Positions 56,783 to 64,000 of a stretch of 64,000 nt of DNA are shown piece after piece. The stretch's first letter is position 1; each line of letters starts with the position of its first letter. Below the pieces are notes generated by a model. The model was not told the origin of the DNA and made no database searches. It saw only the letters and a program-made list of their open reading frames with translations. A program made the translations under genes and the position numbers. Origin of the DNA: Dryocosmus kuriphilus (lineage: Eukaryota; Arthropoda; Insecta; Hymenoptera; Cynipidae); NCBI GenBank assembly GCA_038277395.1, contig CM076189.1, positions 110,467,267-110,531,266 on the forward strand, in the 5' to 3' direction.

Positions 56783-56824
56783 AATTCAATGTTACGGTTT
56801 AGAAATTTTAACAAAAATCATATT

Positions 56825-57428
56825 AAACAACTTCGTTTGACCCTGATTCTCACCTAATGGGGTGAAAATGTTCCTAGAATCAGATTAAGCTATCCCAGAA
56901 ACGTTTCAGAAGAGTGGCTTCCTCAGAATAAATGTTTTTTTCTCACTTTGAGACCGTAACATGACCGTAAATAACCCTATATTTAGATTCAGCGACCAAA
57001 AACGTAAAGAGTGGTGGTTTTCTTTAATTCAATGGTTTCTTAATTGTTGACCTTAGAATGACCTAAATCACCACCTGATGGAGTCAAAATAACCCTGGAT
57101 TCAGATTCAGCGACCCCAGAAACGTCTTAGAGTAACAATTCACACTGATTAGATCATTATTTCTCATCTTGACCTTGACTTGACCTTGATACTGACCTTA
57201 TCGCGTCAAAATGACCGCGGATTCGGATTCAGCGACCCTGAAAACGTCTTAGAGTAGATGTTTTCTCCGATCTAACGGTTTTCTTGACTTTGACCTTGAA
57301 TTGACGTTTATGCTCACCTGATGGGGTAAAACTGAACTCGGATTCGGATTCAGCGACCTCAAAGACGTATGTGTATGGTGGTTTAGCTTGGGCTTCAGAA
57401 AACTTTTTTTTTGTGGGGCTGTGTAATA
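56825..57428. repeat. Right inverted arm of L2
   Basis: Inverse of the left arm. Minus-strand open frames at 57229-57692 run through it and into the mariner and are artefacts of repeat composition. Confidence 0.75.
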
Positions 57429-57430
57429 TA

Positions 57431-58370
57431 CGAGGGCCTTCCCAAAAGAAACCGAACTGATGTTGTGGGGAGCGGAGTTGTTGTAGTACCGGGTTTTTGC
57501 CGGTAGGTGCGTGTAGAGGCACTTTTCACCAGTTAATATGCCAACTGCTATCACTGTGTAAGGTTGCATTTGGTGTGTGTAATTTTTTTTGTGACTGTTG
57601 CTTTGCGCGCTCGTCGTTTTTTGTGATGGTTGATTTTCATGATCAGCGTGCCAACGTGTGAGGTTTTGCTTCCTGCTCGGGAAAACGGGCACAGAAACTT
57701 TTCAAATGTTAAAAACGGCCTACAAGGATGATGCTATGGGAAAAACTCAAGTGTTCGAGTCAAGTCAATGCAAGACTCAAAATTCGCCTCGCCCTAAAAA
57801 AGCTCGTCAGGTAAGGTCAAACATTAAGACGATGCTCATTTGTATTTTCGATGTGAGAGGAGTCGTCCATTCAGAATTTGTTCCACAGGGTCAGACAGTT
57901 AATCAGGCATTTTACCTGGAAGTCTTGAAAATATTGCGCAACAGTTTACGACGGAAAAGGCCTGATTTGTGGCAGTCGGGGGACTGGTTTTTCCATCACG
58001 ACAACGCCCCTGCTCACACAGCTCTTTCTGTGCGCCGATTTTTGACCAAAAATAGCATGGCCACTGTTCCCCATCCACCCTATTCACCCGATTTAGCCCC
58101 TTGTGACTTTTTTTTATTCCCCCGAATGAAAAGGGACATGAAAGGAAAGCGTTTGCGGGCGTAGCTGAAGTGAAGGAAAAAACGACGGAGGCGCTGTCAA
58201 GCATCACAAAAGAGGAATTTAACAAATGTTTCGAACAATGGAATAAAAGATTAGATAAGTGTATTGTCTCCAATGGAGAGTACTTTGAAGGAGATTAAAT
58301 GTTTTTTGTAGAAAAATCAAAATAATAACTTTGTACAAAAGTAGTTCGGTTTCTTTTGGGTAGGTCCTCG
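57431..58370 (+). mobile_element. mariner element of a second subfamily
   Basis: 940 bp; ends CGAGGGCCTTCCCAAAAGAA and its near complement, flanked by TA at 57429-57430 and 58371-58372. Internally deleted. Ends are unlike those of M1-M4. Confidence 0.9.
57658..58298 (+). pseudogene. mariner transposase (DD34D), N-terminal deletion and one frameshift
   Basis: The open frame at 57658-58164 jumps from an N-terminal scrap (TETFQMLKTAYKDDAMGKTQ) straight to SPRPKKARQVRSNIKTML, so the HTH and the first catalytic Asp (GYD motif) are deleted. It then keeps FDVRGVVHSEFVPQGQTVNQ, DWFFHHDNAPAHTALSVRRF and PYSPDLAPCDFFLFPRMKRD (last two Asp, 34 apart). A 1-nt shift at about 58155 leads into VAEVKEKTTEALSSI and SNGEYFEGD. 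Confidence 0.85.
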
Positions 58371-58374
58371 TATG

Positions 58375-60055
58375 TCTAATATATTTAATATATGTCTCAT
58401 AATATTTTCCCTGAATTACATCGAAAATTATGTAATTTCATATACTTATGTACAATTTATAATAATTATTTATATTTAATTAAGTCAACGTTGAGAGAAA
58501 ACCTCGCTGCTCGGGATTTCGCATCATTTTGTGACATTTTCAATAATTTACCTCGAAAAAGAACACACGTCCCGAACACAATTGCGGCCAAAAGAAACGA
58601 AAGAACGCAGCCTACAACGGAATAGACTCCTATCTATGCAGTCGGGTCTACTGCGTCGACGTTCTACGTTCCACGCTCACGCGATGCTCTCTCTAGGAAA
58701 ACAATCCCACTCCATTTGTAGGAAAGAGTGGTCGACGTAAAATGCTCAGCGTACGCGTATCACGTCGACTACGACGTAAAATACCCGTTGCTAGGAAAAC
58801 GTAGCTTAGGGTCGATAGAGCCTTAAGTAGAATAATTTCCTTTGCAATTTTCAAAAAAATTCAAATTTAATAATCTCATTAAGAGCAGGTTTTTTGAAAG
58901 TTTAAGACCCAAGTAACAAAAACCGTGCAGATTGTGTAAGGACCAAAAACATTCAAGCGCGAAGCGTGAGCCTTATATATATCGGAGCGCGAAGCGGATA
59001 GATTTTTTTTTGTTGCGAACATAACTATTTTTTTATTCAAAATTCGCTTCTTTGTTTAAAATATAGTTCTTTCTTCTATTAAAAATTCTAATATATTGGT
59101 AGGAATTCAATATTTATATTTTTCGTTGAAGAGTTGGAAATTAAACTATCTTTTGGGAAACTGGACTGTTATTTTGAAATTGATATATAGGTCTTTTTAT
59201 CTTGCCCTTATGGAACCTAGAATTTTCGGACACTTTAATTTATAATTCACCACGCGCGAAGTCGGCCGCGAACTTGAATAGAAAGGTTTATTGGAAATGA
59301 TAAGAAATGGGAAATGATCAAGCCACTTACATATAGTAACAAGAGAACGGGCAGAATTAGTTGCAGGACTTACGTATCCTAAAAATAAATCCAAATCTCC
59401 AAAAACTGTGCCGGTTTCAGAGCTTCAAAAACAAACTTTAAATTCACAATTAATAAAAATACAAACTACTAAGTCATTGATAATCTGAAGTTTCCAAGCT
59501 TGTGACCTGCAATTAATTTTCAACCTTACTCTTAGAATTCTGTAGACCATTAGAATCCATAAGACCCTGAAAATTCTCGGAATTTCATGGAAACATTTGA
59601 AAATCATGTAAAACAAATGAATGTCTTGGAGGTTAACAATTTTTCCTAAATATGAGTTCTATAGACGTTACTAAAATACTTCTTAAATTCTTGAAATCCT
59701 TTGAAATACTTCGAAATCTTTGACACCTTCTAAAATCCTTTGAAATATTTTTAAATCTTACGAAATCATTGAAATCCTTGGAAGTAAATACTAATTTTTA
59801 GAGAGCCGTTAAAATTCCTAAAAATTAAGGGAAACCTTTGAAAAACAGACAACTCTTAAAATCCCACAAAATGATACGTTTATTGACTTCTACAATTAGA
59901 CAGATATAAATTAAGTATTATATGCCTCAATTCGCAGAATAGAACAAACTATTAAAATACCTTAAACACTTCAAACACTAAAAATGCTCGGAAATTCTTG
60001 GAAACAAGGACCTCGTAAAATAAGTAAAAATCATTAAGATTTATTAATCTTGATG
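58375..60055. other. Spacer of the repeated unit (copy 5), no gene
   Basis: 58800-60050 matches 39300-40208. 58480-58800 is more GC-rich, with CGACG-rich words, and two short frames, neither with a domain. No supported gene. Confidence 0.5.
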
Positions 60056-60109
60056 AAGCCACCATCTTCTTTTTTTCTTGAGGTCCTCCTACAAACAATA
60101 CATATTATC
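60056..60109 (-). pseudogene. Module C of repeated gene family, copy 5, 3' piece
   Basis: The end of module C (DLQEDLKKK-like), cut at 60109 by the PLE insertion. The rest resumes at 63445. Confidence 0.65.
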
Positions 60110-60173
60110 AGTAGAAGACTTCTAGGTTAGGTCAAATGGAAAGAAACGTATAAAGTAGAACAAAAATTTTTGG

Positions 60174-60214
60174 TTGAAACGTTTCGACTCTAGATTTGAG
60201 TCCTCTTCAGTCAA
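60174..60214 (-). ncRNA. Hammerhead ribozyme motif (P6 3' tail)
   Basis: Minus strand: stem I TTGA/TCAA, core CTGAAGA (60204-60210), stem II GACTC/GAGTC with loop AAATCTA and one unpaired G, GAA, minimal stem III ACGT, cleavage nucleotide T opposite 60178. All core positions are intact. Same layout as 3558-3607. The mirrored 5' copy (63294-63337, plus strand) reads CTGAAGG and ACCT, so its core is broken. Confidence 0.7.
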
Positions 60215-60598
60215 AGTTTAATACTGTAAAAGATTTTAGAAAAAGGTTTACATTTGAAATTATAAAGGAAACGTGAGAGAAATTACACTGATGTGTTAGA
60301 AATTAACAATAAAAAGAAGTGCATACCTCATGAAGTTACAAAAAAGAATGTAAGGAACGAAGTGATGATAAAAAAATATAAATCGTAGACATATCGTTGA
60401 AAAAAGATTAACATAAGTTACGATGCTGTAACTAACAAATTTTGAAATTTGAAAAACATAATTATAGGACGGAAAAAATAAACACGAGTGAGTCGAAACG
60501 AAGCTCGACTGAGGATTTTATTACATCACTCTAAAAGATGGTCGTAGTAATGATAGGTAGATAGAGTGCTGATGTAGATAAAGTAGGGAACTATTGTA

Positions 60599-62560
60599 TT
60601 AAATCAAAGTTAAAGATTTGTATTCAGGCGCGAAAAGATTAGGTTCAAATATTAAATTCACATTATTTTCAATTTTACTGATAAAGAAATTTTCAATAAT
60701 TTTTCTCTTAGCTGTGTTGGTCTCTGTAGGCAAAATCTCAAAATTATCGAAATCAAAGTGGTGACCCAAGCGTAAGAAATGTTCTACAAGAGCAGTATGG
60801 TTTGAATCATTGAGATTGTGAATCGAACTTTTGTGTTCACGTGTGCGAATGTTAAGACATCTACCAGCTTCACCTATGTAGCAACAATTACAATTTTTGC
60901 AGTTATATTTATATACAACACCAGAAAGCTTTTCAGGTGGCAACGGATCTTTTAATTTAGAGAAAAAAGAAGAAAAATTATTTGAGGGTTTGTGTATGAC
61001 TCTGATATTGTAGGATATTAGAATGTATTGGATTTTTTCCGATAAGTTACAAATATACGGAAGAACTGTATAATCAGTGGAGTTAGTTTGAAAGTTTTTT
61101 TTATTGAGTAAAAAAAATTTTTCTGAGTTGTAAAATAGAAAAGTTTCAGCTTTTAAACAGCGTTTGATTAAAATTTTGGAATAACTATTATTTATTAAAG
61201 TTTGAGTAATTGATCTAATATTTTTTAATCTAAATTTTACGTCAGCAATTCTGAACATTCTAAAGAATAAATTTTTAATTACACTAATTTTGTAATGTTT
61301 TGGATGAGAAGAACTAGAATTTAAATATCTTCCAGAAAAGGCAGGTTTTTGATAACAATCGGTTATTAGAAAATTATTATCAGATCTGATCAATAAAGTG
61401 TCCATAAAGCTGATTTGAGAATTTAATTCTTTTTCGATCGTAAATTGTATATTGTGGTCATATGAATTGAAGATATTTAAAATGTGATCTAGTTTTTCTG
61501 TAGGAACAGCTGTAATAATGTCATCTACGTATCGATGAAAAAACGGTAAATTAAAAGATAATTGTGATATAAAAACAGATTATAAATTTTGCATTACTAA
61601 ATTAGCAGCAGAAGGTGAAAGAGGAGAGCCCATCGCTAGTCCTGAAGTTTGTTTATAAGCTGTATTGTTAAAATTGAAGTAAGTGGAATTTAGACATATT
61701 TTGACAAGTTCAAGGAACTGTTTTAAAGGAATAGAAGTGAATTTCGCAATGGCAAACGATCTTAGTTCTATAGATTCAAGAACTCTTAAAATCGGTATGT
61801 TATTAAACATCGAGATAACATCCAGAGAAATCAACATATCACCAGAAGGGATTTTTGTATTTTTAATTTTTTGTATGAAGGAAAGACTATCAGTGATGTG
61901 GATTGATGTTTTACCAATTACGTTATTAAGAATTTTAGATAAATATTTTGACAGTTTATAGGTGGGACCATTTATAGTAGAAACAATCAATCTCAAAGGA
62001 TTGCCTTTCTCATGTACCTTGGGTAAGCCATAAGCTCTGGGTGTGATAGCTGAATATGATTTTAGAGACTTAGCCTCCATGCGAGAAATAAAATCTTTTG
62101 ACTCTAATTTGCTAATTAATTGATTGCAATTATTTTGAACTGTAAACGTATATTCAAACCTACTCACTGAATACAAATTTCTATCAGATAGTAAAGTGTT
62201 CATTTTCTCAATATAATCAGTTTTTAATATAGCAACAGTAACATTACCTTTATCATTAAACATTAAGTCAGGATTATCAGATAAAAAGGTTTTTACACAT
62301 GTCGTATCTAAAAAGTTTTTAAATTTTAAAGTATTGTTGTGTTTTAGAAAAGAAATATAATTGAAAATCATTTGACAGCAACGATTGCGTATGATAAATT
62401 TTGATTCAATATCTAAATTGCAAATGCCTGGTTCTATAGAAGATATTAACTTGTGAATTTGAGGATTTTTAGAAGTAGTGGAATTTGTGGAAAATTTTGG
62501 ACCTAATGAAAAGTGATTTCTAACATCATCAGGAATTGCAATAGAAGTTAAATCTTTCAA
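60599..62560 (-). pseudogene. PLE RT/GIY-YIG protein (P6), one in-frame stop
   Basis: A single frame of 654 codons from 62560 down to 60599, interrupted only by a TAA at 61577-61579, just after SPLSPSAANLVMQNL. Motifs: MFNDKGNVTVAILKTDYIEK, TPRAYGLPKVHEKGNPLRLI, SLDVISMFNNIPI, GLAMGSPLSP, HRYVDDIITAVP (catalytic YVDD), YKYNCKNCNCCYIGEAGR and NIRTREHKSS (GIY-YIG). The frame is open upstream of the TTG at 62560 to about 62710, where a homopolymer shift separates it from the N-terminal frame at 62826-63086. Very recently disabled. Confidence 0.85.
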
Positions 62561-62825
62561 CCAATTTTGGTTTTTTGAAACATTATAGTGACCACTAAAT
62601 TTGTATTTTTGTAAAAAGAGACAGCTAAATTTCTTAATTGATTTTTCTCTGTAAGTGATAAATTTTTTTTCAAGTTTTTTATGTTGAGTCCAAAAAAAAT
62701 CTGTTTAAAAAATTGAAAGGAATGATTTTAAGAAGAGAAGGTTCAATTTTTTGTATTCTGAAATTAATTGCGTTTAGTTGATTGTGTATGTCTTTGATTT
62801 CTAAATTTAAAATTTTGATAAAGTG

Positions 62826-63086
62826 TTAAGAATAATAGGTTTGTAATAATCTAGTGTTGTTTTTATCGACGAAATGAAAATTCAAGTTATTAAGTTTGTT
62901 TACAATATGTGTTGGAATTAAACCTACATGTCGACATCTGATGAGGAAGATGCCTTGGTTGACGACCTTGATTCTCCTTGCGTTTAGCGAAGTCCATTCC
63001 TTGACTAAAATTGTATTTAAATTTTCAAAGATGTACGAAATAACGTTGAAAAAGGCCCAGACATGGGCAAGATGATTAAGATCCAT
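62826..63086 (-). pseudogene. PLE N-terminal domain (P6), frameshifted from RT
   Basis: 86 residues: LNARRIKVVNQGIFLIRCRH, VGLIPTHIVNKLNNLNFHF, DKNNTRLLQ. The RCRHxxLIPTHI segment is a familiar PLE N-terminal feature. It is out of frame with the RT ORF because of indels in A/T runs between 62700 and 62826. Confidence 0.7.
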
Positions 63087-63194
63087 TGTGTATAAAAATG
63101 TGATATTTTCTCGACCTTTTATGAATTGTCAGTAGAAGTCTTCTAGGTTAGGTCAAATGGAAAGAAACAAATAAAGTAGAACAAAAATTTTTGG

Positions 63195-63415
63195 ATGAAA
63201 CGTTAATTTCTAACACATCAGTGTAATTTCTCTCACGTTTCCTTTATAATTTCAAATGTAAACCTTTTTCTAAAATCTTTTACATTATTAAACTTTGACT
63301 GAAGGGGACTCAAATCTAGAGTCGAAACCTTTCAACCAAAAATTTTTGTTTTACTTCATTCGTTTCTTTCCATTTGACCTAACCTAGAAGACTTCTACTG
63401 ACAATTCATAAAAGA
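63195..63415 (+). repeat. Inverted copy of the P6 3' tail at its 5' end
   Basis: Reverse complement of about 60110-60330, including a decayed hammerhead. The adjoining 63130-63195 is a direct copy of 60107-60172. Confidence 0.85.
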
Positions 63416-63444
63416 TCGAGAGAATACCACATTTTTTTTCATAA

Positions 63445-63665
63445 ATATTATCTTCGTGGAACGCGGAAGGTATGGCAAACATGACTTGACTAGATTCTTC
63501 ACTCGTAGATCATTTTTAACCAAAACTGAACTATGGATAATTTCTTCTAGCACTACCAAATAAATGTTGTTGTCTGGAGGAAAACTGTGCTAGAATCTAC
63601 AATGATGTTCGGCGGGAACGTACTTACCGAAATTTTCAGATATAAAGTATTCATTATAGTTGAAA
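63445..63665 (-). pseudogene. Module C of repeated gene family, copy 5, 5' piece
   Basis: Reads NEYFISENFGKYVPAEHH, CRF, stop, HSFPPDNNIYLVVLEE, SSVLVKNDL, then shifted frames up to the PLE boundary. A TAG and indels show it was already decayed or has decayed since. Exon B of this copy would lie beyond 63665, but the sequence there changes to another PLE. Confidence 0.7.
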
Positions 63666-63751
63666 TCAGATTTCATAAAATACCCTCCTTATAAGTTTAT
63701 GAAGAAATCATTGTAGATAGATCGTAGGGCGTAAATCAAAAGGATGTTTTA

Positions 63752-63991
63752 ATGTTTGTTGATCGTTGTAGCAACGTTTCGTTGGCTGAGGTTTGCCAAA
63801 CTCATCAGGCTAGAGTTTTATTTAAAAAGCACCAATATAAACATTTTTCACAGAAAATAAAAATATTATATAAAAAGAAGAAATTTCTGCAACTAAAACT
63901 AACCTCACTGATCGAAGATATAAATATTAAACAAAGACGAATATTTTTAAAAACATTTTTGTTAAAATTCGAAATTAACAAGAGTCAATGA
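63752..63991 (+). other. Possible 5' leader frame of a further PLE (P7), cut by window end
   Basis: A 79-residue Lys-rich frame (FSQKIKILYKKKKFLQLKLT, EDINIKQRRIFLK). It lies downstream of a minus-strand hammerhead, the layout seen at the 5' end of P6, where a mirrored tail precedes the ORF. No RT motif is inside the window. Tentative. Confidence 0.3.
63769..63812 (-). ncRNA. Hammerhead ribozyme motif at right edge (P7)
   Basis: Minus strand: stem I TAGC (63812-63809) pairs with GCTA (63772-63769). The core is CTGATGA (63808-63802). Stem II GTTTGGC pairs with GCCAAC with one bulged T. GAA is followed by the minimal stem III ACGT and cleavage nucleotide T at 63773. This is the canonical CUGAUGA...GAAACGUU pattern of PLE hammerheads. 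Confidence 0.75.
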
Positions 63992-64000
63992 GTCAACTGT

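Larger units (their letters stand above)
53672..57428 (+). mobile_element. Long-TIR DNA transposon L2
   Basis: About 3.76 kb. Inverted arms of roughly 570-600 bp: 53672-54240 and 56825-57428, the outer parts reading CAGCCCCACAAAAAAAAAG in both. Each arm is built from repeated blocks with CGCTGAATCTGAATCCAGGG, TGACTCCATCAGGTGAGG and AACGTCTTAGAG. The interior gene is at 54929-56782. A mariner (57431) sits immediately outside the right end. The target duplication is unresolved. Confidence 0.8.
60110..63444 (-). mobile_element. Penelope-like element P6, nearly complete, with target duplication
   Basis: Inserted in module C. ATATTATC at 60102-60109 is repeated at 63445-63452. In element orientation: an inverted copy of the tail (63415-63195), a short direct tail piece (63195-63130), an N-terminal domain, RT, GIY-YIG, and a 3' tail with a hammerhead. 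The mirrored-tail arrangement at the 5' end is a known PLE habit. Confidence 0.9.

Noticed and set aside
57229..57692. Minus-strand frames of 97 and 147 codons
   Set aside because: They cross the boundary between the L2 arm and a mariner, so they cannot be native genes.

Overview
The window is a stretch of AT-rich eukaryotic nuclear DNA, almost certainly from an insect and plausibly a hymenopteran (inference). The reasons are GT-AG introns, several mariner, Tc1 and DD41D transposons, Penelope-like retroelements (PLEs), arthropod-type long-TIR transposons, and no bacterial or organellar gene organisation. Nearly every recognisable protein-coding tract is mobile-element derived; most are broken, a few are one mutation away from intact.

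Region by region. 1-3640: two PLE copies head to head, the right one carrying an open RT/GIY-YIG reading frame and a complete hammerhead-ribozyme motif. 4081-5131: a ~159-bp satellite ending in poly-G. 5523-5595: a tRNA-like sequence. 5950-8560: a Tc1 element abutting a truncated PLE. 12455-14125: a mariner inside a PLE remnant. 14394-14620: a THAP-like remnant. 14749-18314: a 3.57-kb DNA transposon with ~550-bp inverted ends and a two-exon transposase interrupted by one stop. 18326-21247: a DD41D element between long inverted arms. 21370-21911: GT-rich repeats and an 80-bp near-perfect palindrome. 22040-27480: a Tc1 remnant, then a PLE split by a mariner. 32547-38162: one dead gene (Mutator-like transposase domain followed by a DEDD exonuclease) split by a mariner and a DD41D element. 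53672-57428: a second long-TIR transposon with a 618-codon frame broken by two stops. 57431-58370: another mariner. 60110-63444: a nearly intact PLE with an 8-bp target duplication, and the edge of one more PLE at the end.

Threaded through this is the most unusual structure: a directly repeated unit (copies near 8.9, 27.9, 40.2, 46.4 and 60.1/63.5 kb), always on the minus strand, carrying pieces of one unrecognised gene family. Each fuller unit has, in transcriptional order, a spacer, a long degenerate CCTTAAAATC-type array, an 84-nt exon (A) with a DLNIPL motif, an exon (B) with an EYIVLSTTDGEVFA core, and a third open module (C) with an SVFHEYN motif. The copy at 40209-41577 is open in all three modules; 27871-29302 is open in A and B and most of C; the others are decaying, and the copy near 60 kb is interrupted by a PLE. 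This amplified family, and the two transposons with long coding-capable inverted ends, are the best candidates for undescribed biology.

Calls rest on reading motifs and repeats by eye; element boundaries without a stated target duplication are approximate.
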